Notes: generated from the letters alone by a model not told the origin. A stretch of DNA of 64,000 bases from Thermoactinomyces daqus (GCF_000763315.1 NZ_JPST01000048.1:1-64000); one strand, 5' to 3'; shown: positions 51,631 to 60,680, counted from the first letter of the stretch. A program made the numbers and translations.

Positions 51631-52830
51631 ATGCATCCATTGCCCAAAGTACCGGAAACCGAAATCAAAACCAGAGTCCGGCGTTTTCAAAATACTTTGA
51701 GTGCCCTTGCGATAGACGGAGCACTGATTACCCAGAATATCGACATTTTTTACTTAACCGGCACCATGCAAAATGGCCTTCTGTATGTCCCACAATCGGG
51801 TGAACCGTTATTTTATGCGAAGAAAAGCATTGACCGCGCCAGCTTTGAATCCGTGATCCCTGTTGTCGAAATGGGGCGGCAACGGGAATTGGGACAGAAA
51901 ATCGCCAGCCGGTTTGGCCAGCCGAAAAAAATAGGACTGGAAATGGATGTGTTGCCGTACGGACTGGCGAAACGATATCTCAGCCTCTTTCCCGGAGCCG
52001 AAGCGGCAGATATCGCCTTTGCTCTGCGCCAGATTCGCGCAGTGAAATCGGAATATGAACTGAAACACATTCGCGAAGCGGGAAAACATTTAAATGAGAT
52101 CATCGCGTCACTTCCCGGTATCATTGCGCCGGGGATGACCGAATTGGAGCTTTCCGCCAAAATTGAATATGCCTTGCGCCTGAAAGGAAATATCGGGATT
52201 TTTCGGATGCGCGGATATAACCAGGAGCTTTGCCTGGGCATGGTTTCGTCCGGATCGGCTGCGGCAACGCCTACCTATTTTGACGGCCCGGCCGGCGGTT
52301 TGGGGCTGTCAATCGCCAGTCCGCAAAGCGCCAGCCGCAAAAAGCTTCAGGCTGGTGAACCGATTCTGGTAGATATCAGTAACGTGGTTGAAGGATATCT
52401 GATCGACCAAACCCGCATGGCCGTAATCGGTGACCTCGATCCCGAATTGGAACGTGCCTATCAGATCGCAGTTGGCATCATTCGCGAAGCCGAGCGGATG
52501 GGCGTACCCGGGACTCCCTGGCAAGCGCTCTACCAGCGTGCACTGGAAATGGCCGCAGAAGCGGGACTGAGTGAAAACTTCATGGGCTACGGCAGAGACC
52601 AGGTCAAATTTTTGGGCCACGGCGTCGGGCTGGAAATGGACGAACTGCCAATTCTGGCACGCGGATTTGATCAACCGCTTGAAGAAGGCATGGTCATCGC
52701 CATCGAACCCAAATTCACCTTCCCCGGCCGCGGCGTCATCGGCATTGAAAATACCTACGTCGTCACCGCAGAAGGATTGAAAGCGCTCACCATCGCTCCG
52801 GAAGAGATCATCCGCATTCCTGAAAAATAA
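51631..52830 (+). CDS. M24-family Xaa-Pro aminopeptidase
   Basis: 399 residues. A creatinase-like N-terminal domain (about 1-150, with LITQNIDIFYLTG) is followed by the pita-bread domain with the five metal ligands: ILVDISNVVEGYLIDQTRM (two Asp), LGHGVGLEMDE (His), MVIAIEPKF (Glu) and GVIGIENTYVV (Glu). ATG 51631 lies 11 bases after AAAGGAA and begins the conserved part; the open frame continues upstream into the divergent gene. It has its own terminator. Confidence 0.9.
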   Translation: MHPLPKVPETEIKTRVRRFQNTLSALAIDGALITQNIDIFYLTGTMQNGLLYVPQSGEPLFYAKKSIDRASFESVIPVVEMGRQRELGQKIASRFGQPKKIGLEMDVLPYGLAKRYLSLFPGAEAADIAFALRQIRAVKSEYELKHIREAGKHLNEIIASLPGIIAPGMTELELSAKIEYALRLKGNIGIFRMRGYNQELCLGMVSSGSAAATPTYFDGPAGGLGLSIASPQSASRKKLQAGEPILVDISNVVEGYLIDQTRMAVIGDLDPELERAYQIAVGIIREAERMGVPGTPWQALYQRALEMAAEAGLSENFMGYGRDQVKFLGHGVGLEMDELPILARGFDQPLEEGMVIAIEPKFTFPGRGVIGIENTYVVTAEGLKALTIAPEEIIRIPEK

Positions 52831-52842
52831 GAACATGGTAAA

Positions 52843-52882
52843 GAGCATGGGGGGGGAGGGAGAACCTCCTCCATGCTTTTTT
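52843..52882 (+). terminator. Terminator of the M24 peptidase gene
   Basis: AGCATGG...GGAGG and CCTCC..CCATGCT with six T. Confidence 0.9.
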
Positions 52883-53008
52883 GCGGATCACGTCGTTACC
52901 CGCTTGTCATCCCCGTAACATCCCCCCCTCCCGGGGCATAAGATAAGGAGAAATTAACAGCAGTACTGAGAATAACAAAGGGATTTAGCCTAAATTTTCA
53001 GTAACGCT

Positions 53009-53038
53009 TCACGACAACAAATACACGCTCATAATATA
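53009..53038 (+). promoter_or_regulatory. SigK-type promoter of gerE
   Basis: CATAATATA (53030-53038) fits the SigK -10 consensus CATANNNTA, with an AC-containing -35 (TCACG, 53009-53013) 16 bp upstream. gerE is SigK-dependent in Bacillus subtilis. Confidence 0.55.
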
Positions 53039-53098
53039 ACTTGACTGGTCCCTGACCCCTTGTATTCCAAGTGCTCGAGCAAGGAAGGGTGGCATCAT

Positions 53099-53317
53099 TT
53101 GACTAACCAACAAGGCAAACCCTTATTAACAAACCGGGAGAGGGAAGTTTTTGAGCTGCTGGTACAAGACAAGACCACCAAAGAAATAGCCCAACAACTC
53201 TTCATCAGCGAAAAAACAGTACGTAACCATATCAGCAACGTTATGCAAAAGTTGAATGTGAAAGGACGATCCCAAGCCGTAGTGGAGTTGGTAAGACTGG
53301 GCGAATTAAAGATATAG
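53099..53317 (+). CDS. gerE: Late spore coat transcription factor GerE
   Basis: 72-residue LuxR-type HTH regulator of mother-cell coat genes. KPLLTNREREVFELLVQDKT and ISEKTVRNHISNVMQKL are nearly identical to Bacillus subtilis GerE (74 residues). I take the TTG at 53099 as start because it yields the GerE length and follows AAGGAAGGGTGG. The 3' part from 53231 recurs at 60681 (see direct repeats). Confidence 0.95.
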   Translation: MTNQQGKPLLTNREREVFELLVQDKTTKEIAQQLFISEKTVRNHISNVMQKLNVKGRSQAVVELVRLGELKI

Positions 53318-53400
53318 TCTGCATGTGACCCTGCCGCATTTGCAAAGAAGGCAGGGGTTTTTGTTGTATGGATTATTTGGGGAAAGGGGGATTCAAGCCC
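53231..53400 (+). repeat. Direct repeat, copy 1 (gerE 3' end plus terminator)
   Basis: 170 bp matching 60681-60850 without gaps, 12 mismatches by eye. Covers the last 28 codons of gerE, its terminator and about 35 bp beyond. Confidence 0.93.
53329..53363 (+). terminator. Terminator of gerE
   Basis: CCCTGCC, loop, GGCAGGG, then TTTTTG. Confidence 0.85.
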
Positions 53401-53660
53401 CTTTTTCCCCTCAAGACAGATAAAAATGCTGATTTACGATAGGGATGAGTAGGAAGGATCACCGATATTTTCCAATAAATACAATCGAATAAATACTATA
53501 TTTTATATCTAAAGTAAAATTACCCATTTATAAGGAATATTTATTTAAAATATAAAGTTTGTAATATAAATTTAATATAAACTATCTTGCAATTTCGGTG
53601 TGGCAGAGGTAAATTTATTTCGTAAATCTGAAAATATTGTTACAAAAGAAAGGCGATTCT
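53401..53660. other. AT-rich leader of the RHS gene
   Basis: 260 bases, strongly AT-rich, without a gene. It should hold the promoter of the RHS gene; no convincing SigA or sporulation promoter was singled out. Confidence 0.4.
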
Positions 53661-55214
53661 TTGAAGAAAAGAGGGATGAGTTTGCAGTTCTTCTATTCCG
53701 GGCGTTACTTGCCTCATCGCAGAATGGTCTTTCTGGCCGTCATTCTCACCCTGATCCTCACCTTGTGGCCAGACTGGGTTTACCAGGCATTGGCTGCACC
53801 GGATCCCAAACCGGTGGAAATCGAAGCGTTGCGCACGGAAAATTCCAAAACATTCCTCAAGCCAGACCAAAAGACCTATGTATTGCAGGAATATTTGCAA
53901 CCGATCCACTATAAGCAAAACGGCAAATGGGTGGATATTAATAACAACGTCCAATCAGCAGGAAAAAGTGCCCTTGACTCCGATCTTCCCTATATTAATG
54001 GTGGCAACCGGTTCCGTGTCGGATTTGCCAACCATAGCCGCGGAAAAAAAGTGGTGCGCTTCCGCCTGGGTCAGGCTGAAGTGGATTTCGGCCTGATTGG
54101 CGGAGCAAACACCACGGCAAAGAAAAAAGAGAATCAGGTTACCTATCCCGATGTGTACCCGGACACCGATCTCACCTACACCGTCACCAACACCGGTGTC
54201 AAAGAAGCGTGGGTACTGCACAAATATACGGGACAATTGTTTTATACCCTTTCTGTCAAGACAAAAAACGTTAAAGCGGAAGAACAAAAAGACGGCTCGA
54301 TCGCGTTTGTCGATGCCAAGGGAAAAACGTTGTTTTCTATTCCGCGTCCCTGCATGTACGATGCGAAAGATGGGATATCAAACAATGTGAAATTTGTATT
54401 AAGAACCGAAGGAAACGAAACGTATATCGATTTGAAGCCGGACGATGCCTGGCTCAAAGATCCAAGCCGCGCTTTCCCGGTGACAATTGACCCGTCCATT
54501 TCGGTACAGGGCGCAACCAACACCTATGATGCCACGGTCGGCAGTGGGAATGCACAGAACGTCAACTTTGGTACCAACTCGTATTTGCTCACGGGTACCT
54601 ACACCGACCCAACCTATGGCACGGGAGTATACCGCTCTTACATCAAGTTTGGACTCGCTCCCCTATTGAGCTCAGCTAATATTACATCCGCCAAACTTAC
54701 GTTGTACCAATACGCAACGACCCAATCGGAACAAGTTGACCTCTACTCTGTAGCAAGCGATTGGCAATCGACTGGGATCAAATGGAGCCAATTGCCTTCA
54801 ACCGGGTCCTTGATCACCAGCACCACGGTTTCTGATGTGGGTTTCTATGATTTTGACATTACATCTTTGGTCAAACAGTGGTATGGTGGGACCACCTCCA
54901 ACTATGGCATGATGCTCCGCTTGAATCAGGAAAGCGATAACTGGAAAGGGTTCCGTTCGAGTGACTATCCGGACAACAATTCACAAAAGCCGATGCTGAC
55001 CATCACCTACACCATCGACCCGATCGGGGTGGAAAGCTTCTGGACTTCCGCCGTCACCAATATCAACACCTATAACGGCAACTTTTACCTGGAAGATTCC
55101 GATGTCAGCATCGATGGGCGCGGCACCGGGCTGTCCATCGAACGCTCCTACAACAGCCGGTCGACTGCCAGCGGGATTTTTATGGCTGGACGTCTAACCT
55201 GGAACAAAGCCTGA
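53661..55214 (+). CDS. RHS/WapA-like wall-associated toxin, N-terminal part (before frameshift 1)
   Basis: About 517 residues from TTG 53661 (behind AGAAAGGCG; TTG 53637 and ATG 53676 are alternatives). Signal peptide (VFLAVILTLILTLWPDWVYQ then ALAA), a beta-rich region (about 60-275) and a DNRLRE-type domain (about 280-455: RSYIKFGLAPLLSSANITSA, YDFDITSLVKQWYGG). After SIERSYNSRSTASGIF the frame breaks: GGG ATT TTT ATG at 55173-55184 should read into TAT GGC TGG (YGWTSNLEQ, typical RHS text) one base back. The product as read ends 11 residues later. Confidence 0.85.
   Translation: MKKRGMSLQFFYSGRYLPHRRMVFLAVILTLILTLWPDWVYQALAAPDPKPVEIEALRTENSKTFLKPDQKTYVLQEYLQPIHYKQNGKWVDINNNVQSAGKSALDSDLPYINGGNRFRVGFANHSRGKKVVRFRLGQAEVDFGLIGGANTTAKKKENQVTYPDVYPDTDLTYTVTNTGVKEAWVLHKYTGQLFYTLSVKTKNVKAEEQKDGSIAFVDAKGKTLFSIPRPCMYDAKDGISNNVKFVLRTEGNETYIDLKPDDAWLKDPSRAFPVTIDPSISVQGATNTYDATVGSGNAQNVNFGTNSYLLTGTYTDPTYGTGVYRSYIKFGLAPLLSSANITSAKLTLYQYATTQSEQVDLYSVASDWQSTGIKWSQLPSTGSLITSTTVSDVGFYDFDITSLVKQWYGGTTSNYGMMLRLNQESDNWKGFRSSDYPDNNSQKPMLTITYTIDPIGVESFWTSAVTNINTYNGNFYLEDSDVSIDGRGTGLSIERSYNSRSTASGIFMAGRLTWNKA
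55176..55184 (+). other. Frameshift 1 in the RHS gene at an ATTTTT tract
   Basis: T5 at 55177-55181. A -1 shift, or one extra T, joins the upstream frame to the downstream frame and creates IFYGWTSNLEQSLKMSYS, the expected RHS text. Confidence 0.85.
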
Positions 55215-55216
55215 AG

Positions 55217-58200
55217 ATGAGCTATAGCGGACCGGTCGTCTATACGGATGCGGATGGCACCACCCATACATTTGCGCCGGAGTATGGAACAGGAGGGACA
55301 CCCACAGGGACGTATAAGGCTCCCGGAGGAGTCAATCTCACCCTGGTGAAAAACGGGGATGGCACCTTTACCCTCATCACACCGGACCAGACCAAGTACA
55401 ACTTCAATACATCGAAAAAACTGGCCTCGATCGTGGACTCCAATGGGAATACCACGACTCTGACGTATACCGGCTCAGTGCCCACAACGATCACGGATCC
55501 GTCCGGGCGGACCCTGACGCTGACCTATGATGCCAACAACCGGGTCAGCAAAGTGACAGACCCGACCAATCGGACGGTGGAGTATACTTATGACGCGAGC
55601 GGCAACCTGACCGTGGTCACCCACAAAGATGCGGCCGGAACCGTTCTGTCCACGGAAACATTTGCATATGACAGCAACCATAACTTGACATCGATCACCG
55701 ATCCCAACCACCATACGAAAACGATCGGTTACGATACGGCGAACGACCGGGCCACCTCCGTTTCCTATCCGATCACGGTCGACGGCTCAGTGCAAACGGC
55801 CACGACCACAATCGATTACGATCCGGCCAACAACATCACCACGGTGACCGATCCCAAAGGCACGAAAACGATTTATACCCATAACGCCTATGGGAATGTC
55901 ATCCAAACGACGCAGGACCCAACCGGATTCAATATTAAAAACACGTTTACCTATGACGACAAAAACCAATTGATCAGCCAAAAGGATGGCAATGCCAACG
56001 CCAATAACAGCTCGGCCACGTACAACTATACGTATGACAGCAACGGCAACCTGACCAGAGTCAGCACGCCGCTCAAAAACACCAGCAGTGCGACTTATGA
56101 CAGCAACAACAATCCGGTCACCGAAACGGATGCGAACGGAAACACGACCAAGAATCAATATGATGATAAAGACAATCAAACGTCCACAACGGATGCCGCC
56201 GAGAAATCATCGGCGACTGCCTATGATTCGTACGGCAATCCCGTGTCCGAAACCTCCGAGATGAGTCCGGGCAACAACCTGGCCATCAACGGCAGCGTTG
56301 AAATCGACCGCGATGGCGACAGCTGGCCGGATAACTGGACCAAGGTTCCCAGCGGATCTTCCAATATTACCTGGGATTCGTCAGGGCTGACGACGGCGGA
56401 TGGGATTACGCTCGGAAACAAAAGCATCAAAATCTCCATTCCCAGCGATTCAACCGGAGCGGCCGCCATCGCCAGCGACAAGATTCCGTACGACCCAAAC
56501 AAAACGTATGTCTTGAGCGGGTATATCAAAACCAGCGGCGCCACCGGGCGCGGTGCCATCTACGCCTTTGGGTTCAACTCGCAGACCGGTGCCTACACCT
56601 ATATCGCCGGAGCGGGCATCACCGGGACGCAAGGCACCACCCGCATCCACTTGTCCTTGGATCCGGGAGCATTACAAGGCTATGACCAATTGCAAATTCG
56701 CGGATATATTACAGGCATCAACGGTCACTATGCGGGCACCTATTGGTTTGACGGATTGCAGATCGAAGAAGGGTATTACGGCGCATACAACGTGGTCGAA
56801 AACAGCGATTTTGAACGGGATAACGACCCGGCGGGGGACAAAATTCCGGACCGCTGGTATTTGTCAGGAAATACGGCAGCAGGAGACGGCCTGGACACCA
56901 CCGAAAAGTATAACGGCAACAACTCCGTCAAACTGGTGGGCGATTCGAGCACGTACAAGTCGATCTACCAGGACGTAAACTTAACGGGCGGCGCCGGTTC
57001 GGTCCTGACCGTATCCGGTTTCTCCAAAGTGCAAAACCCGAACCCGGGCGGAGGCATTTACGGGCTGATCGTGGAAACATACAGCGGCTCGACCAAGGAA
57101 GAAACGTTCACCTACAACTTTGACAAAAGCAAATCGCACGACTGGCAGCATATCGCCAATGAAATCAAGACCAGCCAGCCGTTTGACCGGATTCGCGTCT
57201 ACTACGAATACAGCAATCAGGCGGGAACGGCCTGGTTTGACACGATCAAAGTGGTGCCGGACGCTATCACGATGTACCATACCTATGACAGCAATGGCAA
57301 CTACGAAACGAAGACCACCGATCCGGAAGGGCGTGTCACGCAACATACCTATGACACTGTCGGCAATCCAACCAGTGAAACCGTCGGCTCCGACACCACC
57401 CAATATGCCTATGACGGGTTGAACCGCCTAACCAAAGTGACGGATGCCAAAAACAACGTTACGCAGTACCAGTACGATGCGAACGGCAACAAAACCAAGG
57501 TGACCAATGCCCGCGGGAAGGAAACCACCTACACTTACAACGAATTAAATCAGGTGCAAACGGTCACGGATGCCAACGGGAAAACCACGAGCTACGATTA
57601 CGACATCAATGGCAACCAGACCAAGGTCAGCCAGCCCAACGGCAACACGGTCGAAACCGGATATGACAGCGTCAACCGGCAAAATTCCGTTTCCTACAAC
57701 GGCACCAAGGTCTACAGCTTCCAGTATGACGCGAACAACAATGTCACCAAGGAAACGGACGAAACGACGGGCACATCGACCAACTACCAATATGACGACG
57801 ACAATCGCCTGACTTCCGTTCAAGAGCCAAACAGCAACCAGACCGATTACACCTATGATGCGAACGGCAACGTCACCCAGCAAAAGCTGACTGCCGGCAG
57901 CACGGTGATCACGCAAGGATTTGCCGACAACAGCAATAACCAACTGGTCAAAATCACGTCCAACGGGGCGAACCAGGCATGGTTTAACTACAACGAGCAA
58001 GACCAGGTGGCCCGCCGCAAAACGGCCGACGGCAACATGACCTTTAACCGCTATAACGGCGCCGGAGATCTGGTCGAACGGGACATCTTCGACAAAAACG
58101 GCAACTTGCTCTACAGCTATCTCTACGCATATGACAACAAAGGGCGGATCACCTCCGTTACCGAAACAGACGGAACCAACCCGCCGAAAACGACGTCTTA

Positions 58201-59056
58201 CCAGTATGACGCAGTGGACCAATTGACCAAAGAAACCCGGCCGGACGGAACGGTGATCGAATACACCTATGACGAAACGGGCAACCGCCTCACCAAGAAA
58301 GTTACCCAGGGCGGAAACAGCACCACCACGACGTACACATACGATGATGCTGACCAACTCACTTCGGTCAACGGCACGAACTATACCTACGATGCCAACG
58401 GCAACCTGACCAGCGATGGCAACAAAACCTATGTCTATGATGCGGCCAACCGCTTGATTCAGGTCAAAGACAACAACGGTAACACCATCGCCTCGTTCAC
58501 CTACCGGGCCGACGGCATGCGCAAAACCATGACCACCGCTTCCGGCACGATTACGTTCCATTATGACCAAAACAACAATGTGTCTTATGAGACAGATCAA
58601 AGTGGAGCGGTTGTGGCGAGCTATACCTATGATGATAACAATCTGCCTGTGAGCATGACCCGGGGCGGGAAAACGTATTTCTACCAATTGAACGGCCATG
58701 GCGATGTCGTAGCACTCACGGATAGCACCGGTGCCGTGGTAAACACCTACACCTATGATGCATTCGGGAAACTTGTTAGCCAAACAGGAACTGTAGAGAA
58801 CCCATACCTGTATGCGGGTTACCGCTATGACAAAGAAACGGGATTGTATTACTTGCAATCTAGGTACTATAATCCGGATACGGGAAGATTCTTGACGAGG
58901 GATACGTTTGAGGGGTTTGACAAGGAACCACTGAGTTTGAATAAGTATAGTTATGTTCAAAATAATCCAATTACAAACATTGATTCTACTGGTCATTGGA
59001 GTACAACCATTACAATTAGCAAAAAAAATCTCAATAGAATTGTAAATATTTTTTAG
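55217..59056 (+). CDS. RHS/YD-repeat toxin, main part (between frameshifts 1 and 2)
   Basis: 1279 residues as read from ATG 55217; the frame is open back to 55181. Dozens of YD repeats (YTYDASGNLT type) are interrupted at about 352-685 by two beta-sandwich, carbohydrate-binding-like modules (NNLAINGSVEIDRDGDSWPD and NVVENSDFERDNDPAGD). The RHS core ends with YLYAGYRYDKETGLYYLQSR, YYNPDTGRFLTRD and NKYSYVQNNPITNIDSTGHW, the standard junction after which polymorphic toxins carry variable tips. The frame stops 18 residues beyond it at TAG 59054, in a second ATTTTT tract. WapA-like contact-dependent inhibition is the inferred role. Confidence 0.9.
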   Translation: MSYSGPVVYTDADGTTHTFAPEYGTGGTPTGTYKAPGGVNLTLVKNGDGTFTLITPDQTKYNFNTSKKLASIVDSNGNTTTLTYTGSVPTTITDPSGRTLTLTYDANNRVSKVTDPTNRTVEYTYDASGNLTVVTHKDAAGTVLSTETFAYDSNHNLTSITDPNHHTKTIGYDTANDRATSVSYPITVDGSVQTATTTIDYDPANNITTVTDPKGTKTIYTHNAYGNVIQTTQDPTGFNIKNTFTYDDKNQLISQKDGNANANNSSATYNYTYDSNGNLTRVSTPLKNTSSATYDSNNNPVTETDANGNTTKNQYDDKDNQTSTTDAAEKSSATAYDSYGNPVSETSEMSPGNNLAINGSVEIDRDGDSWPDNWTKVPSGSSNITWDSSGLTTADGITLGNKSIKISIPSDSTGAAAIASDKIPYDPNKTYVLSGYIKTSGATGRGAIYAFGFNSQTGAYTYIAGAGITGTQGTTRIHLSLDPGALQGYDQLQIRGYITGINGHYAGTYWFDGLQIEEGYYGAYNVVENSDFERDNDPAGDKIPDRWYLSGNTAAGDGLDTTEKYNGNNSVKLVGDSSTYKSIYQDVNLTGGAGSVLTVSGFSKVQNPNPGGGIYGLIVETYSGSTKEETFTYNFDKSKSHDWQHIANEIKTSQPFDRIRVYYEYSNQAGTAWFDTIKVVPDAITMYHTYDSNGNYETKTTDPEGRVTQHTYDTVGNPTSETVGSDTTQYAYDGLNRLTKVTDAKNNVTQYQYDANGNKTKVTNARGKETTYTYNELNQVQTVTDANGKTTSYDYDINGNQTKVSQPNGNTVETGYDSVNRQNSVSYNGTKVYSFQYDANNNVTKETDETTGTSTNYQYDDDNRLTSVQEPNSNQTDYTYDANGNVTQQKLTAGSTVITQGFADNSNNQLVKITSNGANQAWFNYNEQDQVARRKTADGNMTFNRYNGAGDLVERDIFDKNGNLLYSYLYAYDNKGRITSVTETDGTNPPKTTSYQYDAVDQLTKETRPDGTVIEYTYDETGNRLTKKVTQGGNSTTTTYTYDDADQLTSVNGTNYTYDANGNLTSDGNKTYVYDAANRLIQVKDNNGNTIASFTYRADGMRKTMTTASGTITFHYDQNNNVSYETDQSGAVVASYTYDDNNLPVSMTRGGKTYFYQLNGHGDVVALTDSTGAVVNTYTYDAFGKLVSQTGTVENPYLYAGYRYDKETGLYYLQSRYYNPDTGRFLTRDTFEGFDKEPLSLNKYSYVQNNPITNIDSTGHWSTTITISKKNLNRIVNIF
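59048..59056 (+). other. Frameshift 2 in the RHS gene at an ATTTTTT tract
   Basis: T6 at 59049-59054, ending in the stop codon TAG. A -1 shift (TTT slipping back one base) reads TTA GGG ATC and stays open to 59274. Confidence 0.75.
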
Positions 59057-59274
59057 GGATCCTTGCTATACTTGCAATCAGATTTGGTGGCGGATGGGGA
59101 GGCGCTGCTGTAATTGCAGCGGTTTACTACTTAAGTGAGTTCAAAGATAATTTTTACGGCAACTATTCAGGGGTTAAAATAAAAATAGGTTTTTATTATA
59201 AAACGAAAAAGTGGGGATGGCACTACAAAACCAGGGTCCTTATGTTATGGATATGGGCTTATAGGTATAGATAG
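59053..59274 (+). other. Hidden C-terminal tip of the RHS toxin
   Basis: 74-codon open frame in the -1 frame, ending at TAG 59272. It starts LGILAILAIRFGGGWGGAAV, goes on to AAVYYLSEFKDNFYGNYSGV and ends in a Lys/Arg/Trp/Tyr-rich tail (KTKKWGWHYKTR, LMLWIWAYRYR). No internal start with a ribosome-binding site exists, so it only makes sense fused to the RHS core. The base composition is AT-rich compared with the repeats, as usual for exchanged toxin tips. Pore formation or membrane activity is suggested by composition only. Confidence 0.6.
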
Positions 59275-59292
59275 CGCTTGACTTAAGATAAC

Positions 59293-59328
59293 TTCAATAC
59301 AGGGGCGATTTTTTGTCCCTGTATTGAA
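59293..59328 (+). terminator. Hairpin behind the RHS tip
   Basis: Perfect 12-bp stem TTCAATACAGGG / CCCTGTATTGAA with a 12-nt T-rich loop; no T-tract follows, so termination is uncertain. Confidence 0.5.
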
Positions 59329-59504
59329 CGCATCATCTTTAGTTCTTAACTAATAACTAGCGATTTTGGAATCTTCATTCGCGGAAATAACCTACAACTC
59401 TCATGACATCTTGGTTACGCTTGCAACCTATCACTGTAGTACTAGGATCATGTCGAATACCATTTTTCCTCACTCTCCTTATTATTAAGTAAAGGGGATC
59501 TATC

Positions 59505-59786
59505 ATGTTGATAAATGAATTAAAGGAAAGATTTGATAATAACTATCGAAGGATAATTATTTTACTTTCGATAAATTACTTTTTTGCAGGTATTATTTTA
59601 GTTTTTATATATTTTGATAGTATTTATGGATTAGGTACAGTTGTAATTTGCCTGCTATATAATATATATTTGAACTATAAATGGAAAGTAAACACGAAAT
59701 TAAAGGGAACATTGTATCGAAAATTGATTGATTACCCTTTATTGATTATTTATATAATTATGCTTTTATTTTTAATCACAAAGTAA
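59505..59786 (+). CDS. Small multi-pass membrane protein, candidate immunity protein
   Basis: 93 residues, ATG behind AAAGGGGAT at six bases. Three or four hydrophobic helices (IIILLSINYFFAGIILVFIY, LGTVVICLLYNIYLNY, a C-terminal YPLLIIYIIMLLFLI) with a basic loop. Strongly AT-rich. It stands directly behind the RHS toxin tip on the same strand, the normal place for the immunity gene of a polymorphic toxin; a membrane protein would suit protection against a membrane-active tip. No family recognised. Confidence 0.65.
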   Translation: MLINELKERFDNNYRRIIILLSINYFFAGIILVFIYFDSIYGLGTVVICLLYNIYLNYKWKVNTKLKGTLYRKLIDYPLLIIYIIMLLFLITK

Positions 59787-59807
59787 TGAAATTATGCTGA
59801 GCCAATG

Positions 59808-60397
59808 GCCACCGATCAATTGGCAAAATTCGGTTTCCTACAATGGCACGCAAGTCTACAGCTTCCAATATAACGCGAACAACAATCTCACCAAGGAAAC
59901 CGATGAAACGGCAGGCACATCAACTAACTACAATATGACGACGACAATCGCGTGACTTCCGTTCAGGAGCCGAACAGCAACCAGACGGACTACACCTATG
60001 ATGCCAACGGCAACGTCACCCAGCAAAAACTGACCGCCGGCAGCACGGTGATCACCCAAGGTTTTGCCTACAACAGTTAACAACCAATTGACCAAAATCA
60101 CGTCCAACGGCGCAAACCAAGCGTAGTTCAACTGAGCAAGACCAGGTGGCCCGCCGCAAAACGGCCGACGGCAACATGACCTTTAACCGCTACAATGGCG
60201 CCGGGGATCTGGTCGAACGGGATATCTTCGACAAAAACGGCAACCTGCTCTACAGCTATCTCTATACGTATGACAATAAAGGGCGGATCACCTCCGTTAC
60301 CGAAACAGACGGAACCAACCCGCCGAAAACGACATCTTACGAGTATGACGCACTGGACCAATTGACCAAAGAAACCCGGCCGGACGGAACGGTGATC
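59808..60397 (+). pseudogene. Orphan decayed RHS-repeat fragment
   Basis: Runs parallel to 57669-58258 of the RHS gene (offset 2144 at the start, 2139 at the end, so net 5-base deletion) with close similarity, for example the 40 bases around 60145-60185. Stop codons and shifts are present (for example TAA after GCCTACAACAGT at 60076-60078). The similarity ends sharply at GGTGATC (60397). A remnant of a second RHS gene or a displaced repeat cassette. Confidence 0.88.
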
Positions 60398-60479
60398 CAG
60401 ATCCCTTTCTGTATAGCACTGTACATTATGATATCAGGTACTTGCGGGTAAAGTAACGTTGTAGTTTGCTCTGGGAAGT

Positions 60480-60670
60480 GAAACGGATAGTCCGCCGCCT
60501 CTACAACCGTGCGACGATGGTGAGCATCGTTAGCGTCAGGTACACCAACCTCAGCAGCCTTGTCGACCGTCTATCCGGTTGTGATTGCGCCCTTCTCGAA
60601 CAATCAAGGACATTCTTTACCTGTTTGTCTGAGACACCATTCACAATGAAATCTAGTCCCAAAGTTTGCA
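60480..60670 (-). pseudogene. Possible IS4-type transposase N-terminal remnant
   Basis: A minus-strand open frame contains VSDKQVKNVLDCSRRAQSQP and RRSTRLLRLVYLTLTMLTIV, which resembles the N-terminal domain of IS4-family transposases. It breaks off in both directions and has no catalytic part. Weak identification. Confidence 0.35.
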
Positions 60671-60680
60671 AAAGGTACGC

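Noticed and set aside
57545-58996. Long open frame on the minus strand opposite the RHS repeats
   Set aside because: It is the mirror of a repetitive, codon-biased gene; its product is a Val/Ile/Arg-rich low-complexity chain without a start site. The YD repeats on the plus strand explain it fully.
59048-59100. Programmed ribosomal frameshift signal with a downstream pseudoknot at RHS frameshift 2
   Set aside because: No canonical X XXY YYZ heptamer in the zero frame and no strong stem directly behind it; slippage of T6 remains possible but no stimulator is visible.
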